Shown here: positions 14,566-23,324 of the stretch, piece by piece
How positions within the stretch are numbered: the stretch's first letter is position 1
Layout: every line of letters starts with the position of its first letter
Assembly: GCA_017651245.1 (NCBI GenBank)
Contig: JAGCDQ010000014.1
Coordinates: 1 to 64,000 of the forward strand
Length of the DNA stretch: 64,000 nt
DNA from: Bacteroidaceae bacterium
Lineage (GTDB): Bacteria; Bacteroidota; Bacteroidia; Bacteroidales; Bacteroidaceae
Direction of reading: 5' to 3'
The notes under the pieces: model-generated
The model's database searches: none
What the model was told of the DNA's origin: nothing
What the model saw: only the letters and a program-made list of their open reading frames with translations
Translations under genes and position numbers: made by a program

Positions 14566-15390
14566 TCAAGTGGATTGTTGGTGACTTGTTTTATTCACTT
14601 TTTCTCTCTTCCTTCTTTTTTCTCTTGCATTCTGAATACCAGCCAGTAGTTCCTTGTCCTGCTTGATGCGTTTGAGTGCCTGCTTGGCTGCATTTTGGTC
14701 ACTTTCTTTCTTGCTGTAACCATTACCCGTTCCACAGGAAATTTCTTCGATAAATACAACCGAATGGAAAAAGGGTGTATTCTTGTTATCACGCGACTCT
14801 TTTTGGGTAAACTCAAACCTATTTTGATACTTCTGACACCACTCTATCAAGGTGCTTTTGAAGTTCTTTTCCTGCTTGGCAATAGCATCAATGTTCAGAT
14901 GCTTTTGGAACACTTGATCTTCTATGAAACGGTAACAGTATTTGTAGCCTCGGTCGAGGTAGATGGCACCCACAAAAGCCTCAAAGGCATTGCCGCTCAT
15001 GAAGCTGTTGTGTCCTGTGGTGATGGCACCTGCATGGCGTATAAGCTTATCTAATCCTAAGTCTTGAGATATCTTGTTTAGCGAACTCCTACAGACAATA
15101 TTACTGCGCAAAGTAGTAAGAAATCCCTCCTGCTTATTACCATATTGTTTGTAGAGAATGTCTGCTACAATAGCCCCCAGCATGGCGTCACCTAAGAATT
15201 CAAGACGCTCATTGTTGATAAAGTGATGATCCTGCTTATGTTCACGATATGCCATAGATTTGTGTAGCAGAGCCAACCGATATAGTTTGATGTTGTGGGG
15301 GTAAAATCCGAGAATGGATTTAAGGCGCAAAAAAGGCTTCTTCTCGGAAACGAAAAGAAGCCTTATTTTATCTATGATATCTGCAATCAC
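14566..15390 (-). CDS. rnc: Ribonuclease III
   Basis: A 274-residue protein with the RNase III signature NNERLEFLGDAML (about residues 59-71), whose acidic residues bind catalytic magnesium, a second acidic site in GNAFEAFVGAIYLDRG, and a C-terminal double-stranded RNA-binding domain (about 175-250, ending in QNAAKQALKRI). It cuts double-stranded RNA in rRNA and mRNA processing. It is the third gene of acpP-fabF-rnc, a common order in Bacteroidetes, 38 nt after fabF. The Lys/Arg-rich tail after the dsRBD is slightly longer than usual. Confidence 0.95.
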   Translation of the reverse strand: MIADIIDKIRLLFVSEKKPFLRLKSILGFYPHNIKLYRLALLHKSMAYREHKQDHHFINNERLEFLGDAMLGAIVADILYKQYGNKQEGFLTTLRSNIVCRSSLNKISQDLGLDKLIRHAGAITTGHNSFMSGNAFEAFVGAIYLDRGYKYCYRFIEDQVFQKHLNIDAIAKQEKNFKSTLIEWCQKYQNRFEFTQKESRDNKNTPFFHSVVFIEEISCGTGNGYSKKESDQNAAKQALKRIKQDKELLAGIQNAREKRRKREKVNKTSHQQST

Positions 15391-15428
15391 TGGAACCTGT
15401 ATAAAGTTCTCGGGGAATATCCCCGAGA

Positions 15429-16691
15429 TTACTGATATTTCTTGAACACTACACTCGCATTGTGACCACCGAAGCCGAAGGTGTTGCTGAGTGCAACACG
15501 CACCGTGCGCTGTTGAGCCTTGTTGAATGTGAAATTGAGGTTGTAGTCAATTTCAGGATCTTGGTCATCGTCAGCGTGATTGATGGTTGGAGGTACAATG
15601 TCGTTCTTGACAGCGAGAACACTGATCATCGCTTCAACAGCACCAGCTGCACCAAGAAGGTGACCTGTCATGGATTTGGTTGAGCTAATGTTCAGCTTGT
15701 AAGCTGCGTCGCCAAACACTTCCTTGATGGCCTTAGCCTCAGAAATGTCACCCACGTGAGTGGAAGTACCGTGAACGTTGATGTAATCAACATCCTCTGG
15801 CTTGATTCCTGCGTCCTTGAGTGCACGCTCCATCACGAGCTTTGCACCGAGACCCTCTGGGTGAGTGGCTGTGATGTGGTATGCATCGGCAGACATGCCT
15901 GCACCAATCATCTCAGCATAAATCTTAGCACCGCGAGCCTTTGCGTGCTCCAGTTCTTCAAGAATCAGGATGCCTGCACCCTCACCCATGACGAAACCGT
16001 CACGGCTTGCACTGAATGGTCGGCTTGCCTTCTCTGGTTCTTCGTTGCGAGTGGAAATTGCCTTCATGGCATTGAAACCACCTACACCAGATGCCCAGAT
16101 AGCTGCTTCCGCACCACCTGTTACGATTGCATTAGCCTTTCCGAGACGGATGAGGTTGAAAGCATCGGCAAGTGCGTTTGAAGAAGATGCACATGCGGAA
16201 GTTGTTGTGTAGTTAGGACCACGGAAACCATACTGGATGGCAATGTGACCAGAAGCGATATCAGCAATCATCTTCGGAATGAAGAATGGATTGAACTTAG
16301 GACCGAGCTGAGGACCATTGATGGCATAGTTGCCAGCTTCCTCTTCGAAAGTCTTGATACCTCCGATACCTACACCGAGCACAACTCCGATTTCGTTCTT
16401 GTCAACAGCTTCGAGATCCATACCAGAATCGTCGATGGCCATCTTGGCTGCTGCAAGCGCATACTGAGTGTAAAGATCCATCTTGCGGCTTTCCTTGCGA
16501 TCAATGAAAGCAGCAGAGTCAAAACCTTTCACTTCGCATGCGAACTGAGTCTTGAACTGTGAAGCGTCGAAATGAGTAATAGGACCAGCGCCGCTCTTAC
16601 CTGCCTTGAGGTTCTCCCAAGACTCCTCAGCAGTGTTGCCAAGTGGAGTCAGTGCGCCAATACCTGTTACAACAACTCTCTTTAATTCCAT
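15429..16691 (-). CDS. fabF: 3-oxoacyl-[acyl-carrier-protein] synthase II
   Basis: A 420-residue condensing enzyme beginning MELKRVVVTGIGALTPLGN. The catalytic Cys lies in TTSACASSSNALA, and the two His in NVHGTSTHVGD and STKSMTGHLLGAAGAVE. It extends acyl-ACP with malonyl-ACP in type II fatty-acid synthesis in the cytosol. It is 3 nt downstream of acpP, its carrier protein partner, and upstream of rnc; the length is typical for FabF. Confidence 0.97.
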   Translation of the reverse strand: MELKRVVVTGIGALTPLGNTAEESWENLKAGKSGAGPITHFDASQFKTQFACEVKGFDSAAFIDRKESRKMDLYTQYALAAAKMAIDDSGMDLEAVDKNEIGVVLGVGIGGIKTFEEEAGNYAINGPQLGPKFNPFFIPKMIADIASGHIAIQYGFRGPNYTTTSACASSSNALADAFNLIRLGKANAIVTGGAEAAIWASGVGGFNAMKAISTRNEEPEKASRPFSASRDGFVMGEGAGILILEELEHAKARGAKIYAEMIGAGMSADAYHITATHPEGLGAKLVMERALKDAGIKPEDVDYINVHGTSTHVGDISEAKAIKEVFGDAAYKLNISSTKSMTGHLLGAAGAVEAMISVLAVKNDIVPPTINHADDDQDPEIDYNLNFTFNKAQQRTVRVALSNTFGFGGHNASVVFKKYQ

Positions 16692-16694
16692 AAT

Positions 16695-16931
16695 TTACTT
16701 AGCGTTCTGCTCGATGTAAGCAATAGCGTCGCCAACAGTAGCGATCTTTTCAGCCTGATCGTCAGGAATATTGATACCGAAAGCCTTCTCGAACTCCATG
16801 ATGAGCTCTACTGTGTCCAATGAGTCAGCACCGAGGTCGTTTGTGAAACTTGCTTCTGGCTTTACTTCTGCTTCGTCAACGTTGAGCTTCTCAACGATGA
16901 TAGATTTTACTCTTGATTCAATTTCAGACAT
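16695..16931 (-). CDS. acpP: Acyl carrier protein
   Basis: A 78-residue acidic protein with the phosphopantetheine attachment site Ser37 in [13 protein letters not shown]. It carries growing acyl chains in fatty-acid synthesis. It is first in the acpP-fabF-rnc operon, with a promoter at about 16998-17030. Confidence 0.97.
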   Translation of the reverse strand: MSEIESRVKSIIVEKLNVDEAEVKPEASFTNDLGADSLDTVELIMEFEKAFGINIPDDQAEKIATVGDAIAYIEQNAK

Positions 16932-16997
16932 AATCTTAAATGTTTAAAATGTTAATGATTATTTTCTATTTAGTCACTTTTGTTACAATTTTCGATG

Positions 16998-17030
16998 CAA
17001 AGGTAGGAATAATTCTTTGATTTCTGCAAA
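16998..17030 (-). promoter_or_regulatory. Promoter of acpP-fabF-rnc
   Basis: Minus-strand TACCTTTG at 16998-17005, with TTTG at 17027-17030 (spacing 21 nt). This leaves a leader of about 60 nt. Confidence 0.6.
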
Positions 17031-17128
17031 AATATTCTCATAAAAAGAACATTTCTTGCACAAGCACTATATTTTTGTGCAATAATCACATAAAAAGTCC
17101 TCTTTTTTATCTCTCTGCTTTGCAAAAG

Positions 17129-18934
17129 TTATTCTTCACGATTGGCACGCTTTCTTTCGAGGTGGTCAAGAATGATTTTGCGAATGCGCATGCTCTTGGG
17201 AGTCACCTCCACATACTCGTCCGCCTTGATGTATTCCAGTGCTTCTTCCAATGAGAGTTGCACGGGAGGAATGATGTGTGCCTTTTCGTCTGTTCCACTC
17301 GCGCGTACATTAGTTAATTGTTTTGCTTTGGTCACATTGATGACGAGGTCTATCTCATGAACGTGTTCACCCACCACTTGACCGGCATATACCGTATCCT
17401 GTGGGAAGATGAAGAACTTTCCTCTATCTTGCAAATGGTCGATGGCATAAGCAAAGGCGGTGCCGCCTTCCATCGCGATGAGCGAACCATTGGTACGACG
17501 GGTCAGTTCTCCCTTGAAGGGCTGGTAGTTCTTGAAACGGTGTGCCATGATCGCCTCACCCTGACTGGCGGTGAGCACATTGGTGCGCAGACCGATGATG
17601 CCACGGGAAGGAATCTCAAACTCGATGTTCACACGGTCGCCCTGAGCCTCCATGCTGATCATTTCGCCCTTGCGACGGGTCACCATATCAATCATCTTGC
17701 TGGAGAACTCTTCGGGTACGTTGATGGTCAACTCCTCTACAGGTTCACACTTCACACCATTGATTTCCTTGAAAATCACCTGAGGCTGACCCACCTGCAA
17801 TTCATAGCCTTCACGACGCATCGTCTCAATCAGCACGGACAGGTGGAGCACACCACGTCCACTCACAATCCACTGGTCAGTCGTACCCTCTTTCGTCTCC
17901 ACACGCAGCGCCAGGTTCTTCTCCAATTCTTTATACAGACGCTCACCAATGTGACGGCTTGTGCAGAACTTGCCCTCTTTGCCGAAGAAGGGTGAGTTAT
18001 TGATGGTGAAGAGCATGGACATCGTTGGCTCATCAATCGAGATGGTCGGCAATGCTTCTGGTTCTTCAAAGTCGCAGATGGTGTCGCCAATCTCAAAGTT
18101 TGACAATCCGATGACCGCACAAATATCACCAGAGCTTACAGATTCAGCAGCTCTGTGTCCCATGCCTTCAAACGTATGCAGTTCCTTAATCTTCGTTTTC
18201 TCGCTGCTGCCATTGCGATGTACAATCGTAATGTTCTGACCCGCTTTCAGTGTGCCACGATGCACACGACCCACAGCAATGCGTCCTGTATACGTGGAAT
18301 AATCCAATGACGTGATCAGCATCTGAGGTGAACCCTCCAACTGCTCTGGAGCAGGAATTGTATCAAGAATCACATCCAAAAGATAAGTGATGTCATTCGT
18401 CGGAGTCTTGTAGTCAGGACCCATCCATCCCTGTTTGGCTGAACCATACACCACGGGGAAGTCCAGCTGGTCTTCAGTCGCGTTGAGTGAGAACATCAGG
18501 TCAAACACCATCTCGTACACTTCTTCAGGACGACAATTGGGTTTGTCCACTTTGTTCACCACGACTACAGGCTTCAAACCGATTTCCAATGCTTTCTGCA
18601 ACACGAAGCGTGTCTGAGGCATCGGACCCTCAAAGGCATCCACCAAGAGGATGCAACCATCTGCCATATTCAGCACGCGTTCCACCTCGCCACCGAAATC
18701 CGAGTGTCCCGGTGTGTCGATGACGTTAATCTTTGTACCTTTATAATTGATGGAGACATTCTTTGACAAAATCGTGATACCACGTTCACGTTCCAATTCA
18801 TTGTTGTCCAAAATCAAGTCGCCTGTCTGCTGATTCTCACGAAAAAGGTTTCCGGCAAGCAACATCTTATCGACCAGCGTCGTTTTTCCGTGGTCCACGT
18901 GCGCAATAATCGCAATATTTCTGATATCCTGCAT
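17129..18934 (-). CDS. typA: Ribosome-associated translational GTPase TypA/BipA
   Basis: From the ATG at 18934 the protein has 601 residues ([20 protein letters not shown]). G1 AHVDHGKT, G3 [12 protein letters not shown] and G4 [10 protein letters not shown] are intact, and the C-terminal region with [19 protein letters not shown] is specific for BipA. It binds 70S ribosomes and is linked to ribosome assembly and stress. The open frame extends upstream to 19288, but the extension crosses the promoter and has no family similarity, so the start at 18934 is preferred. Length is typical. Confidence 0.96.
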   Translation of the reverse strand: MQDIRNIAIIAHVDHGKTTLVDKMLLAGNLFRENQQTGDLILDNNELERERGITILSKNVSINYKGTKINVIDTPGHSDFGGEVERVLNMADGCILLVDAFEGPMPQTRFVLQKALEIGLKPVVVVNKVDKPNCRPEEVYEMVFDLMFSLNATEDQLDFPVVYGSAKQGWMGPDYKTPTNDITYLLDVILDTIPAPEQLEGSPQMLITSLDYSTYTGRIAVGRVHRGTLKAGQNITIVHRNGSSEKTKIKELHTFEGMGHRAAESVSSGDICAVIGLSNFEIGDTICDFEEPEALPTISIDEPTMSMLFTINNSPFFGKEGKFCTSRHIGERLYKELEKNLALRVETKEGTTDQWIVSGRGVLHLSVLIETMRREGYELQVGQPQVIFKEINGVKCEPVEELTINVPEEFSSKMIDMVTRRKGEMISMEAQGDRVNIEFEIPSRGIIGLRTNVLTASQGEAIMAHRFKNYQPFKGELTRRTNGSLIAMEGGTAFAYAIDHLQDRGKFFIFPQDTVYAGQVVGEHVHEIDLVINVTKAKQLTNVRASGTDEKAHIIPPVQLSLEEALEYIKADEYVEVTPKSMRIRKIILDHLERKRANREE

Positions 18935-18957
18935 ACTTATTGATTGTAAATCGAGTG

Positions 18958-18988
18958 CAAAGGTACGGATAAGTAAGCACAATACAAA
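18958..18988 (-). promoter_or_regulatory. Promoter of typA
   Basis: Minus-strand TTTG (18985-18988), exactly 19 nt, TACCTTTG (18958-18965). The ATG is 23 nt beyond the -7 box. Confidence 0.8.
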
Positions 18989-19100
18989 AGGAAAAGACCT
19001 ATTTCTTTTTATTTGACTCCGTCGAGCTAAAGGTTCCGAGGTGTAGCCTGTGTTCGACGTAGGCAACGATACGGGTAAGTGAGCACAATCAAAAAGAAAA
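18966..19100 (-). repeat. Duplicated typA promoter region with dyad element copy D
   Basis: The promoter spacer AAGTAAGCACAATAC at 18971 recurs as AAGTGAGCACAATC at 19077, 106 nt upstream. Between them lies the dyad element (GAGGTGTAGCCTGTG, TTCGACGTAGGCAACG; 19037-19075), preceded by a partial copy GAGCTAAAGGTTCCGAGG (19024-19041). In the outer copy the -7 box is changed to TATCGTTG. The arrangement parallels that at 14100-14262. Confidence 0.65.
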
Positions 19101-19128
19101 GGGAACTGATGCAAGCACCAGTTCCCTT
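19091..19128 (-). terminator. Terminator of the YIKPE small gene
   Basis: Stem AAGGGAACTG (19099-19108) and CAGTTCCCTT (19119-19128) with a 10-nt loop. On the minus strand it is followed by TTTCTTTTTGA. It ends the transcript(s) reading leftwards from 19370. Confidence 0.75.
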
Positions 19129-19169
19129 CTTCATTATGTGGCCTCTCCTGTGGGAGAGTCCTGTTGCAA

Positions 19170-19370
19170 TCATTGTTGAGGGAAATTGAATTCGTTAAGA
19201 CCGAAGCTGAAGTCGAGATCTTCTGATTCGAAATCGAATTCCCTACTGAGAACAGGATCACCGGAGCCAACCTTGGGGTTTGTCTCATAAGTGAGAGGTG
19301 ACTGGCAAATCATGTTTTCCATCTCTGTCTTGAAGATGTCCGTCTCAGGTTTGATATATGCTCTTTTCAT
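19170..19370 (-). CDS. Small YIKPE-type protein of unknown function
   Basis: A 66-residue protein, MKRAYIKPETDIFKTEMENM at the start, with an acidic aromatic C-terminal half (DFESEDLDFSFGLNEFNF). Small proteins beginning MK(K/R)xYIxPE are frequent in Prevotella and Bacteroides, often next to secreted proteins; their function is unknown to me. There is no signal peptide. It lies 37 nt after a 1068-residue secreted protein and before a terminator, so it may be the last gene of that operon. The terminator directly downstream supports a real gene. Confidence 0.6.
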   Translation of the reverse strand: MKRAYIKPETDIFKTEMENMICQSPLTYETNPKVGSGDPVLSREFDFESEDLDFSFGLNEFNFPQQ

Positions 19371-19407
19371 ATTATATACAGTATTTGAGTCATTAAACCA
19401 TTCTTAC

Positions 19408-22400
19408 TTACTTCACATAAATCTTGTAGCTCTTACCTGCCTTCACTACGATATTCAAACCCTTCTGCAGAGTTTCCACTGGGATGCCGGCTGCATTGTA
19501 GATGGCATCGTATTCACCAGCAGTCAGCACGTCAACACCTTCGATAGCAGTAACATCTTCATCTTCGTCGAAGAAGAGACCCTTCGCACCAATATATCCG
19601 CCAGGTATCATGAGATAGGCCTTGTACTGCATGCTATATGTTGTAGCTCCATGTGTGTCAGATGTCTCCTTTTCAACAGGATAGAACGCTATCTTGGTGC
19701 ATCCTGCAGGTTTGGAGAGGAGATAAATATCATCGTTGGGGAAATCAGAGAAGTTCATTTCCTTTTCATACACACCAATGAGCAGACCTGCTTGAGGATC
19801 GTCATCATAGTTGGGATTATCGGTGAATGTCTCGTTCACATCTTTTGCAGAGTAGAGCACCACTGGAGTATTGGCTGGAATGGTGGTCTCCACTTCTGTC
19901 ATGTTGAGTGTTTGTTCTGTCGCATCTAATACGCCATCTACTGTGTAAGCGGTCACACCCTCAGGAATGGTCACGGCAAACGGAGCACAGAAAGTCGCCC
20001 ATTTGTACTCGGCTTTGACAACCATAGGGACTTCAACCAATTCACGTTCGAACTTAAAGTTCTTCTTGTCGATACCTGTATCTGTATAGAGGCTTCCACC
20101 GTCTTGGATGTCAATGAAATCTTCAAATTCTGTATTGTAGATGTTATAGACACCTTCTGTGGCTGTGGCAGAAATGGTGAATTCTCCCCATTTTTCGTAA
20201 TCTTCTGTCAACTGAATTTGCTGTTTAGCCCAACCAGCAGCACTGCCGTTGAGTGAACCATAAGTCAAATACAGGTACTTTTCTCCATGCTTCACACCGA
20301 GAGCGTAGGTGTTACCCTTAATCCAGATGAAATCGAAAGCTTCTATCTGAGCCGAAACATCTTCAGTGGCCTTGATGCTATAACCAGTTGGATTATTGGC
20401 AGATGTCTCTCCGTCAATTACAACAGCAGCTTTGTTCTCAAGTGGATGTTCACTGTTTGCGTTTACAAGATAGAAATGATCATTATAAGTGGGCTGATTC
20501 AGTGTCATCATGTCTTCCACATATGACTTGTAGTCATTCAGCAATGATTCCATATCAGTGGTGTTCCATTTGCCACTTGCTTGAAGAAGAGCTTTCACTG
20601 TTGCAGGTTTACCAGCAAACAGGGCTGCCTTCTCGTTATATTTGTTAATCATCTCCTGGTCATATTGGAATGCGCCTGTTCCTATATTGGCAGTTGGCAC
20701 GTTGGTGGAGTTGTGGATGCTATAAGCTTCAGCCAGAATTGCCTCGCACGTTGCGTCCTCCAACTCTTCGTCAGTATATTTGTGAACGAGAGTCAACTTG
20801 ATCCAATCAACGCCAAACCATTCAGAGGATCTTTCTCCGTTGTTCTTCACACCAAGACGCAATGTACCATCAACAATGCTCAATGCCTCAGTGTTATATG
20901 TGTGAAGATTATTGTCATCACAATCATCAGTGACTCCCGCAAATACGGTTGTGGCATTGCTGCTGGTTCCATAGACACCACATTTGCCATTAGGAGTACC
21001 TGATGTACTCCACATATGTGCAGAAAGTGTATATTTACCCGCAGGAAGATCTATAATTTCCTGATGATAGTCAAAAGTTTTTGTCAAGTCACTATTCCAA
21101 AACTCTACTGCAGTAGTTCCGTGAACCCATGTGTTGCCACCTGTGGTTTCAATCGTCCAGCCAGGGAAATTATTATTGGCGCAGTTGAGGAAGTCCCAGT
21201 TGGTGATAGCAAGGGTCATATCAGCTCCGTCGGTGGTCTGTGCTTTAACTGCTGTATTGAGAGCAACTTGAGCTTCTTCGACAGCGTTAAGTGTACCGTT
21301 ATTATAGGCCGTCAATGTTGTAGCATAGGATGCCTGACCTGCTTCGTCCAGTGTGGCGGCTTGAGTGTTAATTGAAGCGATTTGTTTGTACATTTCAATA
21401 GAGGCATTTGCGTCGTTAAAGGCGTTTAATATGAGAGCAATTGCTGTTTCCATAGCCTCCTTTGTTTCTTCTACTGTTTCAGTATTATTGTATGCGCTCT
21501 GCAAAGCAGACAATGTTTCTGCATTTATAGGGTCGTCTCCATCAAGAATTTTTTTTGCGTCAGCTCGATATTCTGCTAAAGTTGTTGCGTAGTCGGGCTC
21601 TGTCATTTTTATGCTCTTGATGTTGAATAAATAGAAATTTCCGCCCTCGGCAGTGTTGCGGAGTCCTACATTGAGAGTTCCATTAGTAACTTTGACATCT
21701 GAAAGCTTGTAGGAAGGCACGTTTTGAGGACTATTATCCACTATACAAGTTGCTGCAAGTGATACGTCGTTTGCGTAAACCTCAGGAGCTGTTGAGGGAA
21801 GTGATGATGCACCCCACGCTACACATCCTAAGGCATAAACTTCCACTTCATATTTTCCGCATTCCAAATTCGAATATGAACGTGAAATGACATTGCCGGC
21901 AGCTAAAGCCGATGTCTTATAAGTTTGATGGATAGGAATTTGCGCATACCATGTATTTCCTATATCTAGGCTCCCCTCATAAGTCCATCCGTTATATCCT
22001 CGGTCAATGGTATGTGTTAAATCCAAGGGATAGGTTGAACTTATCTCATCCTTAATCTCGTATAGAGCAACGGGGGCAGCAATGAACCAATCGTTGTTGG
22101 CTGTGCTTGTTCCTTTGTAACCGATAGTGACGCTTTCATTATCCGCTGTAACTTCAAATGATATGGTGCTAATATAGGTGTTGGCAGAAAATGCTTTCGC
22201 TGATCCCTCAATATTGCTGGGATAATTCTTGTATTCCCCATTTCCGACAAGTGGAAGGGCTTTTGTTATAGCTTCGTCTTCACCTACTTTCACATACAGA
22301 TTTCCTGTGCCAGAACCACGGTGAAAGGCTTGCCCTTTCAAAACGTATTTTCCCTTTGCAAGGGATACGGCTTGTGTTAATTCTATCACTGGTGCGTTCT

Positions 22401-22614
22401 TTCCCCAATCTGGATAATGAAACGCCTCCCTCACTTTAACGGAATTGCCAGAACCTTCTCCGTTGATTCCTGTTGATGTCCATCCCTCAAGAGATGAAAA
22501 ATCATAATTGGCGACTTTTGTGGATGTTATATCATTCCATCCTTGAGCCCAGGCAGAACTTACTCCTCCCACTATCAAAGCGAGAGTAACCAATAAGAGT
22601 TTGAGTTTTCTCAT
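19408..22614 (-). CDS. Very large secreted protein of unknown function
   Basis: A 1068-residue protein with a clear signal peptide (MRKLKLLLVTLALIVGGVSS, then AWAQ). At least two jelly-roll/CBM-like modules can be guessed from repeated GxYxLxxxAF / GKYTLSAHMWSTSG patterns (about 40-330 and 470-610), with an Ala/Thr-rich helical FIVAR-like stretch between and after (about 345-460). The C-terminal 100 residues include YNAAGIPVETLQKGLNIVVK, then GKSYKIYVK, similar in pattern to the ends of the GH2 and GH27 enzymes here. It is probably exported and may bind glycans; no catalytic motif is recognised. Codon use resembles its neighbours. Confidence 0.65.
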   Translation of the reverse strand: MRKLKLLLVTLALIVGGVSSAWAQGWNDITSTKVANYDFSSLEGWTSTGINGEGSGNSVKVREAFHYPDWGKNAPVIELTQAVSLAKGKYVLKGQAFHRGSGTGNLYVKVGEDEAITKALPLVGNGEYKNYPSNIEGSAKAFSANTYISTISFEVTADNESVTIGYKGTSTANNDWFIAAPVALYEIKDEISSTYPLDLTHTIDRGYNGWTYEGSLDIGNTWYAQIPIHQTYKTSALAAGNVISRSYSNLECGKYEVEVYALGCVAWGASSLPSTAPEVYANDVSLAATCIVDNSPQNVPSYKLSDVKVTNGTLNVGLRNTAEGGNFYLFNIKSIKMTEPDYATTLAEYRADAKKILDGDDPINAETLSALQSAYNNTETVEETKEAMETAIALILNAFNDANASIEMYKQIASINTQAATLDEAGQASYATTLTAYNNGTLNAVEEAQVALNTAVKAQTTDGADMTLAITNWDFLNCANNNFPGWTIETTGGNTWVHGTTAVEFWNSDLTKTFDYHQEIIDLPAGKYTLSAHMWSTSGTPNGKCGVYGTSSNATTVFAGVTDDCDDNNLHTYNTEALSIVDGTLRLGVKNNGERSSEWFGVDWIKLTLVHKYTDEELEDATCEAILAEAYSIHNSTNVPTANIGTGAFQYDQEMINKYNEKAALFAGKPATVKALLQASGKWNTTDMESLLNDYKSYVEDMMTLNQPTYNDHFYLVNANSEHPLENKAAVVIDGETSANNPTGYSIKATEDVSAQIEAFDFIWIKGNTYALGVKHGEKYLYLTYGSLNGSAAGWAKQQIQLTEDYEKWGEFTISATATEGVYNIYNTEFEDFIDIQDGGSLYTDTGIDKKNFKFERELVEVPMVVKAEYKWATFCAPFAVTIPEGVTAYTVDGVLDATEQTLNMTEVETTIPANTPVVLYSAKDVNETFTDNPNYDDDPQAGLLIGVYEKEMNFSDFPNDDIYLLSKPAGCTKIAFYPVEKETSDTHGATTYSMQYKAYLMIPGGYIGAKGLFFDEDEDVTAIEGVDVLTAGEYDAIYNAAGIPVETLQKGLNIVVKAGKSYKIYVK

Positions 22615-22807
22615 AAAGTTAGTAGTTTAAGTTGTTAATATTGTTGTTATTTGATTTGAATTGTCTTGGTCTCTTTGCCCTCTCTTGAGCGGTTCTCTTC
22701 TGGAACACGTGGGTGTTCTGTTCATCTGCAGTTAGCTAAATCGGTGCAAAGTTACACATTATATATTAGACCTCCAAATTTTTTGGCATTTTTTGCACGA
22801 TTTTTTT

Positions 22808-22867
22808 CTTCCCCTAAGGGAAATTTTTGTAATCCCTAGGGGCTGCAAATTTTTCCCTTAGGGGAAG
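22808..22867. repeat. Nested CCCTAAGGG hairpins
   Basis: CTTCCCCTAAGGGAAA (22808-22823) pairs perfectly over 16 bp with TTTCCCTTAGGGGAAG (22852-22867). The loop contains another palindrome, CCCTAGGGG, and each arm holds its own CCCTAAGGG dyad. A similar CCTTAGG / CCCTTAAGGG stretch is seen near 2606-2637. It may be a terminator or a protein/RNA site. This is in the 710-nt gap at 22615-23324. Confidence 0.65.
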
Positions 22868-22874
22868 CATACAT

Positions 22875-23031
22875 AGGTGTCATTGGTGTCAAGTGTCATT
22901 GGTGTCATTTTCATTTTGAAAAACGAATTTTGACCCACTATAAAATAATAAAATATTATTATTATAGTGACGATTTGACACCATATAAAAATCGATTTTG
23001 ACACTTATGACACTTGACACCAATGACACCT
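22875..23031. repeat. 157-nt imperfect palindrome built of GTGTCA units
   Basis: The left arm (22875-22907) is made of GGTGTCATT-type units of 7-9 nt. The right arm (22999-23031) is its reverse complement with only three mismatches over 33 nt. The interior is also partly symmetric around ACTATAAAATAATAAAA / TATTATTATTATAGT. The centre is extremely AT-rich. No gene is supported; a 63-codon frame at 22998-23189 has no features. The rest of the gap is AT-rich leader DNA of the two flanking genes. Confidence 0.75.
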
Positions 23032-23186
23032 TGTCTACACTTTTATCTGAATATCAGCATTATATGAAATCTTGTAACAAATTGCTCGTGTGTGTAAATG
23101 TGGTGTATGTTACAAAATTGAAAGTAAATGTTACATGGACGAAAGGGTTTGTTGCAAAAAAGCAAGGCGGAACGGAAGAAAAGCAG

Positions 23187-23194
23187 TAACTTTG
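23187..23194 (+). promoter_or_regulatory. -7 box of the xylose/xyloside operon
   Basis: TAACTTTG then CAACTTG, leaving a long leader of about 125 nt before the ATG at 23325. No good -33 element. Confidence 0.5.
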
Positions 23195-23324
23195 CAACTT
23201 GAAATGTTGTGGTTTTTCCGCGCTCGTGGTTAAACTATGCGTGCGAACGCTCGTCAAACGATGGAATGAACTGACTGAAACATCGAAATACAAAAAACTA
23301 ATCATAAACAAAACCTAAAAAGAA

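Noticed and set aside
18935-19288. N-terminal extension of typA to 19288
   Set aside because: It would cross an exact promoter and the preceding terminator, and has no similarity to BipA proteins.
22998-23189. A 63-codon plus-strand frame in the large gap before the symporter gene
   Set aside because: It starts in the palindrome arm and shows no family features; leader DNA is more likely.
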